Source: Paenibacillus senegalimassiliensis (lineage in GTDB: Bacteria; Bacillota; Bacilli; Paenibacillales; Paenibacillaceae). Taken from it: 64,000 nt of DNA. The position numbers and the translations under genes were made by a program. Of the stretch, positions 1-8,465 are shown one piece after another (position 1 is the stretch's first letter; every line of letters starts with the position of its first letter). The DNA is taken from the NCBI RefSeq assembly GCF_001486585.1, contig NZ_LN909036.1:1-64000 (forward strand), given 5' to 3'. Under the pieces are notes generated by a model. That model did no database searches. It had not been told where the DNA came from and was given only the letters and a program-made list of their open reading frames with translations.

Positions 1-175
1 CTGGGTAGCTAAGTGCGGAAGGGATAAGCGCTGAAAGCATCTAAGCGTGAAGCCCCCCTCAAGATGAGATTTCCCAATGAGTAAGACCCCTTGAAGACGA
101 CGAGGTTGATAGGCCTGAGGTGGAAGTGCAGCAATGTATGGAGCTGACAGGTACTAATCGGTCGAGGGCTTATCC
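1..175 (+). rRNA. 23S ribosomal RNA, 3' end (partial)
   Basis: The first 175 bases match the conserved 3' terminus of bacterial 23S rRNA: the GTACTAATCGGTCGAGGGCT segment near the end and the preceding AAGCATCTAAGCGTGAAGCC segment are both diagnostic. The gene starts upstream of the window. A 63-base spacer with a small TTCAAGG/CCTTGAA hairpin leads straight into tRNA-Ser. No 5S rRNA is seen between them. Confidence 0.96.
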
Positions 176-238
176 AAAAATAACGCAAATTCGTTTCGTA
201 TCCAGTTTTCAAGGATTAATACCTTGAATTTATGGCTT

Positions 239-330
239 GGAGAGATACCCAAGTGGCTATAAGGGGACCCTCTGCTAAGGGGTTAGACTGCGTAAGCGGT
301 GCGAGGGTTCGAATCCCTCTCTCTCCGCCA
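239..330 (+). tRNA. tRNA-Ser (anticodon GCT)
   Basis: The acceptor stem GGAGAGA pairs with TCTCTCC, followed by G and an encoded CCA. The anticodon loop CTGCTAA gives GCT, which reads AGC/AGT codons. The 92-base length and long variable arm fit a class II serine tRNA. It is the first tRNA of the cluster after 23S. Confidence 0.97.
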
Positions 331-354
331 TTTGTACAAGCTGTAACTTAATAT

Positions 355-431
355 GGCGGTGTAGCTCAGCTGGCTAGAGCGTACGGTTCATACCCGTGAG
401 GTCGGGGGTTCGATCCCCTCCGCCGCTACCA
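355..431 (+). tRNA. tRNA-Met (anticodon CAT, elongator type)
   Basis: The acceptor GGCGGTG pairs with CGCCGCT, with an encoded CCA. The anticodon loop TTCATAC gives CAT. The body closely resembles the Bacillus elongator methionine tRNA. It lacks the run of G-C pairs on the anticodon stem and the first-pair mismatch expected of the initiator tRNA. Confidence 0.93.
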
Positions 432-440
432 TATTATCCT

Positions 441-516
441 GGAGGCTTAGCTCAGCTGGGAGAGCATCTGCCTTACAAGCAGAGGGTCGGGGGTTCGAGC
501 CCCTCAGCCTCCACCA
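441..516 (+). tRNA. tRNA-Val (anticodon TAC)
   Basis: The acceptor GGAGGCT pairs with AGCCTCC and CCA is encoded. The anticodon loop CTTACAA gives TAC, which decodes GTN valine codons. The D and T arms are canonical (TTCGAGC in the T loop). Confidence 0.97.
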
Positions 517-545
517 TCTATAAATCTTTCTTCTATTTACACCGT

Positions 546-621
<76 letters not shown>

Positions 622-631
622 TTTTTTTTGC

Positions 632-708
632 GGAGCCGTGGTGTAGAGGCCTAACATGCCTGCCTGTCACGCAGGAGACCGCGGGTTCGAATCCCGTCGG
701 CTCCGCCA
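632..708 (+). tRNA. tRNA-Asp (anticodon GTC)
   Basis: The acceptor GGAGCCG pairs with CGGCTCC and CCA is encoded. The anticodon stem-loop CCTGC-CTGTCAC-GCAGG gives anticodon GTC. Confidence 0.97.
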
Positions 709-782
709 TTTAAGTTTATTTTCACCACAAAGTGGGAAAGTGGACAACTTCACCACTTTATTTTTTTGACCAAATTGCATAT

Positions 783-855
<73 letters not shown>

Positions 856-909
856 CTTCTATGTTATCCCAGGATCATTTATGATTTGCTCGGGCAACAT
901 AGGTATTAT

Positions 910-995
910 GGAGGCTTAGCGAAGTGGCCAAACGCAGCAGACTGTAAATCTGTTCTCTGACGAGTTCGGTGGTTCGAATCCATCAGCCTCCACCA
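910..995 (+). tRNA. tRNA-Tyr (anticodon GTA)
   Basis: The acceptor GGAGGCT pairs with AGCCTCC and CCA is encoded. The loop CTGTAAA gives anticodon GTA. The 86-base length with a long variable arm is normal for bacterial tyrosine tRNA. Confidence 0.97.
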
Positions 996-1006
996 GTTTT
1001 TTTTAT

Positions 1007-1079
1007 GAGCCATTAGCTCAGTTGGTAGAGCACCTGACTTTTAATCAGGGTGTCGAAGGTTCGAGTCCTTCATGGCTCA
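1007..1079 (+). tRNA. tRNA-Lys (anticodon TTT)
   Basis: The acceptor GAGCCAT pairs with ATGGCTC, discriminator A. The loop CTTTTAA gives anticodon TTT. CCA is not encoded. It is the last gene before the operon terminator. Confidence 0.96.
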
Positions 1080-1087
1080 TCTCTAGA

Positions 1088-1119
1088 AGTCGTTAACTTT
1101 ACGGTTAACGGCTTTTTTT
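1088..1119 (+). terminator. rRNA/tRNA operon terminator
   Basis: A 10-bp stem AGTCGTTAAC/GTTAACGGCT (one T-G pair) with a 6-base loop is followed by seven T. It sits 8 bases after tRNA-Lys and closes the operon. Confidence 0.93.
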
Positions 1120-1224
1120 GTGTTTTGGCGACATCGGCAATAATGGCAAGATTTACGCTTCCGGTAAAGGGTATGATAAAATAAAAATATTTAACACTAC
1201 AAAGGATCGAGGGAAAGTCAGCTC

Positions 1225-2316
1225 ATGGATATCAAATTGCTGAAGCAGCAAGTGGAGAACATCGTGGACACGTCCTTGACGGAATCGAACTGGGAGCTTG
1301 AGGCATGGAACGAGCTGGTACGGCGATCCGGGGGAAATGAATTTGGACCGTTCCATCAAGATCAACGATGGGTCTGGCTATTGAAGTATCAATCATCTTC
1401 CGTGCTTGCCTTTGAAGCGGGAGCAGAGACGATCACCGAAGCCGAAGCAAAGCTGATTCAAATGCTATTGTCTTCTGTGCACTCCCCCGTCTCTCCATCC
1501 GGCTTGAAGCGTGATGAAGAAGCGCGAAGTTTACAGTTGGGGCAATGGCTGCAAGAGAGATTGGAGCAAGGGGAACTGGCACAACAGATCCCGGAGAACA
1601 TGCCAATCAAAGCCAAGCTTCGAGGGAGGTTGCTACCTTTTTTGCTGAGTTGGGAGCACCAAGGCCAAGCCATATCGTTTACCCAACTGAGTAAACTGCT
1701 TAAGAGTTATTTTGGTGGTGCCATCATACTCATTCCACTTAAAGAGGACTGGCTGATACTGCTTGGAGAAGAACTCTTCACCAGCCTAAGAGAAGAAAGC
1801 GAAGAGGCTGCCGAGACGGAAAGGGACATGCTGAGCGCGCTTTGCGAAGGGTTGTATGAGCTGATTACCAACGAATGGGTCGGTGGTTTGCATTTGTCGG
1901 TGGGAGATGTATTAATTACCGCTAATGAATTAACAACTGCTACCTTGGCATTACGGCAAACCTTGGCCTTGGGCCGGATGTTTAATGTAACCAATCAGAT
2001 TCATCTGCCATGGGAATTAAAGCTGGAGCGGTTAATTGCTAGCATACCTGAGGCTGAGCGGCAAAAATTTATTGCAGAGAGCGGAGATCACAGTCACCTT
2101 TTGCAGGAAGAAGAGACCTTCACTACCCTGGAGACCTTCTTCTCTCTGGATTGCAATGTGAGCGAAACGGCCAAGCGGCTTTATATTCACCGAAATACTC
2201 TGTTATACCGATTCGACAAGTTCAAGCAGGAGACAGGACTGGATGTCCGAACCTTTGCAGATGCCGTGTTGGTCAAGCTGGAGCTATTATTGTACAAAGT
2301 GACGAAAAGGTCGTAA
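1225..2316 (+). CDS. PucR/CdaR-family transcriptional regulator
   Basis: This is a 363-residue predicted cytoplasmic DNA-binding regulator. The last 60 residues (about 302-360) form the PucR/CdaR C-terminal helix-turn-helix, with the signature SETAKRLYIHRNTLLYRFDK. The N-terminal 300 residues lack a domain I can name; they may hold a divergent GGDEF-like or ligand domain, as in the family. Regulators of this type control sugar-diacid, purine or amino-acid pathways. Nothing nearby fixes the target. The ATG follows GAGGGAAAG at about 10 bases. It stands alone between the tRNA operon and msmX. Confidence 0.85.
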   Translation: MDIKLLKQQVENIVDTSLTESNWELEAWNELVRRSGGNEFGPFHQDQRWVWLLKYQSSSVLAFEAGAETITEAEAKLIQMLLSSVHSPVSPSGLKRDEEARSLQLGQWLQERLEQGELAQQIPENMPIKAKLRGRLLPFLLSWEHQGQAISFTQLSKLLKSYFGGAIILIPLKEDWLILLGEELFTSLREESEEAAETERDMLSALCEGLYELITNEWVGGLHLSVGDVLITANELTTATLALRQTLALGRMFNVTNQIHLPWELKLERLIASIPEAERQKFIAESGDHSHLLQEEETFTTLETFFSLDCNVSETAKRLYIHRNTLLYRFDKFKQETGLDVRTFADAVLVKLELLLYKVTKRS

Positions 2317-2437
2317 TTTTTTTGTGCAGTTTGTGTATGGATGGGTTTTGCCCTATCGTTTAATATATAAATATAGAATGTATCCGATTTCATGAAACAT
2401 AAACACAACTAATTTAACGACTTGGGAGGAATAACAA

Positions 2438-3559
2438 ATGGCAGGCGTACGCTTAGAACACATTTTCAAAAAATATCCGGGTGCGGATAAAGCAACTGTT
2501 GCTGACATTAACCTCGATATTGCTGATAAAGAATTTTTGGTACTGGTAGGTCCGTCCGGTTGCGGTAAATCAACAACGCTCCGTATGATTGCTGGTCTGG
2601 AAGAAATTACAGAAGGTAAATTGTACATTGGCGACCGTGTCGTGAATGACGTTGCTCCGAAAGACCGCGACATCGCGATGGTATTCCAATCCTACGCTTT
2701 GTATCCACATATGAATGTGTATCAAAACATGGCGTTTGGTTTGAAACTTCGTAAAGTAAAGAAAGAAGAAATCGACCAACGTGTTCGTGAAGCTGCAAGA
2801 ATTCTTGATATCGAGCATTTGCTGGATCGTAAACCAAAAGCACTTTCCGGCGGTCAACGTCAACGGGTAGCCTTGGGCCGTGCTATTGTCCGTGATCCTC
2901 AAGTCTTCCTGATGGATGAACCTCTTTCTAACTTGGATGCTAAGCTGCGTGGTCAAATGCGCGCCGAAATCACGAAATTGGTAAAACGTCTGGAAACTAC
3001 TTGCATCTACGTAACACATGACCAAATCGAAGCTATGACGATGGGTGACCGTATCGTGGTTATGCATGACGGTATCATTCAACAAGCAGCTTCTCCGGAA
3101 GAACTGTACAACCAACCAAGTAACATTTTCGTAGCAGGCTTTATCGGTTCCCCTACGATGAACTTCATCCATGGTACTTTGACAGAAGAAGCAGGTGCCG
3201 TTCGTCTGAAAGCTACTAACCTGGATGTTGTTGTGCCTCAAGGTAAAGCGGCTGTACTGAAAGATAAAGGCTACATTGGTAAAGAAGTGATTATGGGTGT
3301 TCGTCCTGAGGACATTCATGAAGAGCCTGTATTCCTGGAAGCTTCCCCGCAAACTTCATTTGCAGCTAACGTGTACCTGACGGAAAACCTGGGTCACGAA
3401 ATGCAATTGTACTTGAACGGTGCAGGTGGCGACGGCCTGATTGCACGTGTAGACGGACGTTCCAATACACGTGAAGGCGACAATGTTAAATTGGCGATCG
3501 ATATGAACAAAATTCATATCTTCGACAAGGAAACAGAACGCAACGTATTCTACAATTAA
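2438..3559 (+). CDS. msmX: Sugar ABC transporter ATPase, MsmX/UgpC type
   Basis: This 373-residue ATPase should energise several carbohydrate ABC importers that lack their own ATPase. Walker A GPSGCGKST lies at residues 38-46. The signature LSGGQRQRVALGR, Walker B VFLMDEPLSNLDA and the switch His in YVTHDQIEAMT follow in order. The C-terminal part (about 240-370) is the TOBE/OB regulatory region typical of MalK/MsmX. No permease or binding-protein gene is adjacent, which fits the shared multi-sugar role. The ATG is preceded by GGGAGGAATAACAA. Codon choice is biased as in a highly expressed gene. UgpC is the alternative name. Confidence 0.88.
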   Translation: MAGVRLEHIFKKYPGADKATVADINLDIADKEFLVLVGPSGCGKSTTLRMIAGLEEITEGKLYIGDRVVNDVAPKDRDIAMVFQSYALYPHMNVYQNMAFGLKLRKVKKEEIDQRVREAARILDIEHLLDRKPKALSGGQRQRVALGRAIVRDPQVFLMDEPLSNLDAKLRGQMRAEITKLVKRLETTCIYVTHDQIEAMTMGDRIVVMHDGIIQQAASPEELYNQPSNIFVAGFIGSPTMNFIHGTLTEEAGAVRLKATNLDVVVPQGKAAVLKDKGYIGKEVIMGVRPEDIHEEPVFLEASPQTSFAANVYLTENLGHEMQLYLNGAGGDGLIARVDGRSNTREGDNVKLAIDMNKIHIFDKETERNVFYN

Positions 3560-3575
3560 TTTTCGAAAACTTACG

Positions 3576-3602
3576 AAAACCGCCCTTCGGGGCGGTTTTT
3601 TT
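3576..3602 (+). terminator. msmX terminator
   Basis: The hairpin CCGCCC-TTCG-GGGCGG, flanked by AAAA and a seven-T run, lies 17 bases after the msmX stop codon. Confidence 0.95.
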
Positions 3603-3813
3603 GCCGATATGCCAGTAAAATACCGCTGAATTGGCTGACAACCACAGCATTGAGGTGGCGATGATTGATTTACGGGGCATTTTCCATTACGATGAATACA
3701 TTGAGCAATCCAGAAATAGGTTGAATTTATGCCTTAGGGCAGCTTATATTTGCAACCGTAGACACAATCGGACGTTCTAGGTTCCGGAGAGTGCCGGTAG
3801 GAAGGAAGAACAA

Positions 3814-4758
3814 ATGGCTACTAAAAAGGTAAAGGTATCGGAATTGGTCAATCAGTTCGGGCTTGAGGTAATTTCCGGAGAGCAAGGATTGAAACGGCCG
3901 ATTACGGTGGACGATTTATATCGCCCCGGTCTGGAAATGGCGGGTTACTTTGAATATCATCCGCCGGAGCGCGTTCAGATTTTGGGGAAAACAGAAATGG
4001 CTTTCTTTGAAATGTTGCCGCCCCAGGAGCGCAAAGATCGTATGGAGCGCTTGTGCAGCAGTGAAGAGACACCTTGCATTATTCTCACACGTTCCTGGGA
4101 GGTCCCAGATGAACTGGTGGCTATCAGTGCAGAGAAGCAAATTCCCGTGTTACGCAGCAGTATGGCGACGACGATTTTATCAAGCAGAATTACTAGCTTC
4201 CTCGAACGGAAGCTTGCCCCTACGGCGACGATCCATGGTGTTCTGGTGGACGTATATGGCGTAGGTATGCTAATTACCGGCAGCAGCGGCATCGGGAAAA
4301 GTGAAACCGCATTAGAACTGGTCAAACGTGGACACCGTCTTGTTGCTGATGATGCGGTAGAAATTCGGCAGACCTCCGATAATCAACTACATGGTACGGC
4401 ACCAGAGCTCATTCGGCACCTGCTGGAAATTCGCGGCGTTGGTATTATTAACGTAATGACCTTATTTGGTGCTGGGGCGATTCGCAACAATAAGCGGATT
4501 TCGTTGGTGGTAAGGTTGGAGGCATGGCAGCAAGAGAAGCAATATGATCGTTTGGGCCTGGATGAAGAGACGACACGAATCATTGATACCGACGTGCCAT
4601 TGGCCACGATTCCGGTACGTCCAGGACGGAACTTAGCAGTTATTATTGAAGTGGCGGCCATGAACTTCCGTCTGAAACGCATGGGGTATAATGCAGCCTT
4701 GCAATTTACCACTAAGCTGACGGAGACGATTGCAGAAGATATCGACGATTTGGATTAG
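3814..4758 (+). CDS. hprK: HPr kinase/phosphorylase
   Basis: This 314-residue bifunctional enzyme phosphorylates and dephosphorylates Ser46 of HPr, the central switch of carbon catabolite repression in Bacillota. The P-loop GSSGIGKS is at residues 156-163 and the catalytic His region (TATIHG) at 137-142. The HPrK signature [10 protein letters not shown] spans about 205-214. Length matches the family (about 310). The ATG follows AAGGAAGAACAA. It heads the hprK-lgt-ppaX-yvoF cluster. A likely substrate, an HPr with Ser46, is encoded at 35206. Confidence 0.97.
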   Translation: MATKKVKVSELVNQFGLEVISGEQGLKRPITVDDLYRPGLEMAGYFEYHPPERVQILGKTEMAFFEMLPPQERKDRMERLCSSEETPCIILTRSWEVPDELVAISAEKQIPVLRSSMATTILSSRITSFLERKLAPTATIHGVLVDVYGVGMLITGSSGIGKSETALELVKRGHRLVADDAVEIRQTSDNQLHGTAPELIRHLLEIRGVGIINVMTLFGAGAIRNNKRISLVVRLEAWQQEKQYDRLGLDEETTRIIDTDVPLATIPVRPGRNLAVIIEVAAMNFRLKRMGYNAALQFTTKLTETIAEDIDDLD

Positions 4759-4769
4759 GAGCGTGAATC

Positions 4770-5807
4770 ATGAGCACCTTGTTATTGGACCCGATTGCCT
4801 TTTCTATCGGGAGTATAAACGTGCATTGGTATGGTTTGATTTTGGGAAGTGCGGCTTTATTCGGACTTCTGTTGGCTGTCTGGGAGGGCAAGCGATTCCA
4901 GGTTCCCCAGGAGCTGTTCATGGACTTGCTGTTGCTGGGTGTACCTTCGGCCATTATTGGCGCACGTATTTACTACGTCGCTTTTATGTGGGATGAATAC
5001 AAAAATAATTTCTGGGATGTCTTCAAAATTTGGAATGGTGGGATCGCGATTTATGGTGCTCTCATCGGAGCCATTATTTGTGCGGTTATTTTCTTCAAGC
5101 GCCGTGGCTATAACTTCTGGCGGATAGCCGATATTTGTGCGCCATCCCTGATTGCAGGCCAAATGATCGGGCGCTGGGGGAACTTCGTGAATCAGGAAGC
5201 GTATGGGGGGCCTATATCCGAATCCTTCCTGCGGGATAGTCTACACCTTCCGTCATTTATCGTGAATCAAATGAATGTGCAAGGGACCTTCCATCACCCG
5301 ACGTTCTTATACGAATCGTTGTGGAACCTGGCGGGCTTGGCCTTGTTATTCTTGCTGCGCAGACAGAAATTTTTGCGTGCTGGTGAGCTCTTTGCTTCCT
5401 ATTTCATTTGGTATTCCATCGGGCGGTTCTATATTGAAGCATTGCGGACAGACAGCTTGGCCTTCCAAGGGGCTTCCTGGCTTGCCTCCTTCGTAGATGG
5501 CTTATGGTCTCCAATGACCTGGTTTGGCTTCGAGCAGGGTTACCTGGCTCCATCTTACGGCAATGTCCGGATATCGCAATTGGTAGCCATCGGCTTAATC
5601 GTTGCTGCGATTGCGTTCATTATCATTCGCCGCCGTAAGGTAACAGATCTGCCGTATTATAGCGACCCGATTGTATGTACAAAGGCAGCTCCCGTTAGCG
5701 TGTTGCCTGCTACTTCAGAAGCGGGGGAAGCTAGACCAGCACAAGAAACTGATGAGCATGCTGAGATTATAGTGGACAACCTGGAAGAGGAAGATAAGAA
5801 GGAGTAA
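4770..5807 (+). CDS. lgt: Prolipoprotein diacylglyceryl transferase
   Basis: This integral membrane enzyme transfers diacylglycerol from phosphatidylglycerol to the lipobox Cys of prolipoproteins; PotD in this window is one predicted client. It is 345 residues with about seven membrane segments. The Lgt signature GRWGNFVNQEAYG lies at about 134-146 and the HPTFLYES motif in the second half. The ATG lies 11 bases after hprK, behind TTAGGAGCG. Residues from about 290 form an acidic, probably cytoplasmic tail (ending EEEDKKE) that typical 260-280-residue Lgt proteins lack. Confidence 0.96.
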   Translation: MSTLLLDPIAFSIGSINVHWYGLILGSAALFGLLLAVWEGKRFQVPQELFMDLLLLGVPSAIIGARIYYVAFMWDEYKNNFWDVFKIWNGGIAIYGALIGAIICAVIFFKRRGYNFWRIADICAPSLIAGQMIGRWGNFVNQEAYGGPISESFLRDSLHLPSFIVNQMNVQGTFHHPTFLYESLWNLAGLALLFLLRRQKFLRAGELFASYFIWYSIGRFYIEALRTDSLAFQGASWLASFVDGLWSPMTWFGFEQGYLAPSYGNVRISQLVAIGLIVAAIAFIIIRRRKVTDLPYYSDPIVCTKAAPVSVLPATSEAGEARPAQETDEHAEIIVDNLEEEDKKE

Positions 5808-5814
5808 CGACGAC

Positions 5815-6468
5815 ATGATCGACACCGTGTTATTTGATTTGGATGGGACTATCATCAATACCAACGAGCTGATTATTGCTACATTCTTGCAAGTCATCGA
5901 CAAGCATGGCTTGGGGCCTTACACGCGGGAGCAGATTATTCCGCATATGGGGACTACGTTGGAGCACCAGTTGCAAACCTTCTCTGGACAGGAGGACGTG
6001 GCCGCATTGGTCGCAGACTACCGAAAATATAATCGGGAGCGACACGATGAACTGATCGACGAGTTCCCTCATGTGAAGGAAGTGCTGGCGGAGCTTCACG
6101 AGCGTGGCGTCACGATGGGAATTGTGACCACGAAAATTAGGGAAACAACCATGCTGGCGCTTGAACGATTTGGCTTTCTTGATTACATGAAGACCATTGT
6201 TACGGTGGATGATGTCAGCCATCCCAAACCGCATCCGGAGCCGATCTTGACTGCCTTAAATGCACTACAGGCTGATCCTGCCCGAACATTAATGGTTGGG
6301 GACAGTGCGGCAGACCTTCTATGCGCCAAAGCGGCAGGGGTGCATGCTGCGGGTGTAGCCTGGTCTCTAAAGGGTGAGGCGGAGCTTCGCAAGTACGATC
6401 CCGATTATATTATCCAGGATATGACCGAACTGTATGCCATTCTCGAAGGAGAGTCGGTGAAGCCGTGA
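5815..6468 (+). CDS. ppaX: Pyrophosphatase PpaX (HAD family)
   Basis: This 217-residue HAD-superfamily phosphatase should hydrolyse the pyrophosphate released when HPrK dephosphorylates Ser46-P HPr by phosphorolysis. Motif I DLDGTI is at residues 8-13, motif II TTK near residue 104, and the motif III/IV region contains VGDSAADL. Length matches PpaX (about 216). It follows lgt by 7 bases and overlaps the next gene by 4. The pairing with hprK supports PpaX rather than a generic phosphoglycolate phosphatase. Confidence 0.92.
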   Translation: MIDTVLFDLDGTIINTNELIIATFLQVIDKHGLGPYTREQIIPHMGTTLEHQLQTFSGQEDVAALVADYRKYNRERHDELIDEFPHVKEVLAELHERGVTMGIVTTKIRETTMLALERFGFLDYMKTIVTVDDVSHPKPHPEPILTALNALQADPARTLMVGDSAADLLCAKAAGVHAAGVAWSLKGEAELRKYDPDYIIQDMTELYAILEGESVKP

Positions 6469-6962
6469 GGAAGGTAAGGAGCTATCCGGTAGAAGGCCCC
6501 AATGCATTATGGCAATTGTACCGGACAGTCAGCCCTTGGAAGGGCGTCCGCAACTTCATATTCATTCAGATCGCCCGGTATTGTCCGGTGTTATCAGTGA
6601 AGAATGCCATCTATCGCCGTATCCTTGGGGTGAAGGTTGGAGAGCACACCGCCTTTGGCCTTATGGTGATGCTGGATGTATTTTTCCCTGAGTTGATTAC
6701 GATTGGCCGGAATTCCGTTATCGGGTACAATACGACAATTCTGGCGCACGAATATCTGATCAAGGAGTATCGGCTGGGCGAAGTGAATATCGGCAATGAG
6801 GTGATGATCGGAGCCAATTGCACCATTTTACCGGGTGTAACGATTGGGGACCATGCTGTAGTGGCTGCCGGATCTGTGGTACATAAGAATGTAGAGGCTG
6901 GTGCTTTTGTGGGTGGGAACCCATTACGGTCATTGGAACGCCGCAGTCTGGAGAACGAATAG
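6465..6962 (+). CDS. Acyltransferase, hexapeptide-repeat family (YvoF-like)
   Basis: This is a 165-residue left-handed beta-helix transferase. The C-terminal half carries hexapeptide-like turns ([20 protein letters not shown]), typical of maltose/galactoside O-acetyltransferases. The acceptor is unknown. It starts with GTG inside the ppaX stop (GTGA overlap), so it is translationally coupled. Position after hprK-lgt-ppaX is that of B. subtilis yvoF. Confidence 0.87.
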   Translation: MRKVRSYPVEGPNALWQLYRTVSPWKGVRNFIFIQIARYCPVLSVKNAIYRRILGVKVGEHTAFGLMVMLDVFFPELITIGRNSVIGYNTTILAHEYLIKEYRLGEVNIGNEVMIGANCTILPGVTIGDHAVVAAGSVVHKNVEAGAFVGGNPLRSLERRSLENE

Positions 6963-6964
6963 GA

Positions 6965-7003
6965 TAAGCTGTCTTATGTCAACACGACATGGGGCAGCTT
7001 TTT
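6965..7003 (+). terminator. hprK operon terminator
   Basis: The imperfect stem AAGCTGTCTTATGTC/GACATGGGGCAGCTT is followed by TTTTT, directly after yvoF. Confidence 0.88.
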
Positions 7004-7021
7004 GCTTAAGCCTCCTTTATT

Positions 7022-7053
7022 TTGCATAGACAACCCTTGGGGAGTGATATAAT
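7022..7053 (+). promoter_or_regulatory. Predicted sigma-A promoter, extended -10
   Basis: The -10 hexamer TATAAT (7048-7053) has a TGn extension at 7045-7046. A TTGCAT lies further upstream than ideal (20-base spacer), so the extended -10 probably carries recognition. It would drive the acyltransferase at 7117. Confidence 0.6.
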
Positions 7054-7116
7054 TTAAGGTAGACATCCCATACATAATTACGGGTTTCTTCTTAATTATG
7101 CCTAGGAGTTGATGAT

Positions 7117-8331
7117 GTGAACCAAGTAGTCAAGGAACGGTTACCGCAACTGGAGATTTTTCGGGCGCTGGCCATTTTCAGTGTAATCCAGGTTCATGCT
7201 TCTTCGTTTGCTGCCGCGGAACAGGCGCTGGACTCGCCTTTTTATTATGTGTATAACTGGATGAACATCTTCTTCAAGATCGGTACGCCGGGCTTTATAT
7301 TTTTGAGCAGCTTTGTGTTGTTCTACAATTATTATGATCGGCCGATAAGCCGGAAGCTGGTGAGCAGATTTTATAAGAAACGCTTGACGTATATCATTTT
7401 GCCTTATGTTCTGGTCTCTTGCTGCTATTTTTTTCTGATTGCCATCCTCTATCATGGTTTTCTCCAAGACCCCACGATCGCTGATTTAAAATCATTAGGT
7501 ACGGCTCTGCTTACAGGAACGGCCTATACTCATCTTTATTTCATCTTCATCAGCATCCAATTTTATGTGCTATTTCCTCTCTTTTTGTGGTTATTCCAGT
7601 CTTTCCGTGAAAACAGGCTGCTGTTAAGCTTGATTCTTCCCGTAGGGCTCGCCTTGCAGTGGGGGTTCTTCTTCTGGAATCGATACAGCCTGCAATTGCC
7701 AAATAAGGCGAGCATTGCTCTAACGTACATGGCATATTACATGCTGGGGGCAGTAGTGGCTATATATTTCCCGGCGGTTAAGAGCTGGCTTACTGTAAAA
7801 TGGAGTGAGATGTCCAGGAGGCAGCGCACCCTTTCTACGGCATTATGGATTGGTTGGTTCATCGTGGCTTTTGCCCATGTTCATCTCTGGCTGATATACC
7901 GGAAGGGGGCTGGAGTCCCCAATTCACTCTGGTTTGAATTATTCTGGAATGTGCATTGCTTGTTGTCGTCACTGGTGCTTCTTCAAATGGCCTTTTACAT
8001 TTCTCGAAGAGGTTCGGATACCTTGGTCGCATGGTTGACCCGGCTAGGTGAGTTGTCCTTTGGCATTTATTTGTTTCATCCGTTCGTCCTGTTGGTCTAT
8101 CGGTGGTTCTTCAACAAGCAGGGACTACCTAGTGAATCGGTGGGCTATTTGTTGTACATTATAGGGGGCTCCTTGCTTGCGCTCATGGGGTCTTTGGTTT
8201 TCGTACAGCTTAGCTTCCGCTGGCTGCCCTTTGCTTCCTGGCTCCTGGGAAATGTTCCAGCTTCATTACGGCGCAAAAGTGGTGGCAATCAGGAGGGCCA
8301 GTCTACCCCTTCAGTAGACACCCATAGCTAA
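7117..8331 (+). CDS. Membrane acyltransferase (Acyl_transf_3 / OafA-like)
   Basis: This 404-residue multi-pass protein has about ten hydrophobic segments. The N-terminal RALAIFSVIQVHASSF carries the conserved His of acyltransferase family 3, whose members acetylate or succinylate polysaccharides, peptidoglycan or secondary metabolites. The later GELSFGIYLFHPF motif is also typical. The GTG start at 7117 is preceded by TAGGAGTTGATGAT; the ATG at 7112 is out of frame and stops at once. It is monocistronic, so the acceptor cannot be read from context. Confidence 0.85.
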   Translation: MNQVVKERLPQLEIFRALAIFSVIQVHASSFAAAEQALDSPFYYVYNWMNIFFKIGTPGFIFLSSFVLFYNYYDRPISRKLVSRFYKKRLTYIILPYVLVSCCYFFLIAILYHGFLQDPTIADLKSLGTALLTGTAYTHLYFIFISIQFYVLFPLFLWLFQSFRENRLLLSLILPVGLALQWGFFFWNRYSLQLPNKASIALTYMAYYMLGAVVAIYFPAVKSWLTVKWSEMSRRQRTLSTALWIGWFIVAFAHVHLWLIYRKGAGVPNSLWFELFWNVHCLLSSLVLLQMAFYISRRGSDTLVAWLTRLGELSFGIYLFHPFVLLVYRWFFNKQGLPSESVGYLLYIIGGSLLALMGSLVFVQLSFRWLPFASWLLGNVPASLRRKSGGNQEGQSTPSVDTHS

Positions 8332-8354
8332 CAGAGGGAACGGTGTCCGGGGCG

Positions 8355-8384
8355 TTGACGGTCTGAAAGTAAGTGTGATAAGAT
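8355..8384 (+). promoter_or_regulatory. Predicted sigma-A promoter of the his operon
   Basis: TTGACG (8355-8360) and TAAGAT (8379-8384) with an 18-base spacer lie about 80 bases before hisZ. I saw no T-box specifier or antiterminator in the short leader. Confidence 0.6.
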
Positions 8385-8465
8385 ATGTCATAATCTTTAG
8401 TTTGTTAGACAATTAGCGCTTTAATGCGATAAATTAATTCTGGAGATATATTAGGGGTGAATTAC

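Noticed and set aside
2570..3352. 260-codon frame antisense to msmX
   Set aside because: It is a shadow of a gene with strong codon bias; no homology-like motifs and no ribosome binding site.
3661..3780. 39-codon frame between msmX and hprK starting MIDLRGIFHYDEY
   Set aside because: GAGGTG is only three bases from the ATG, no family is recognisable, and the likely hprK promoter hexamers (TTGAAT, TATATT) lie inside it.
8385..8456. T-box leader for the his operon
   Set aside because: The leader is under 100 bases and lacks the T-box TGGNACCGCG sequence and a terminator/antiterminator.
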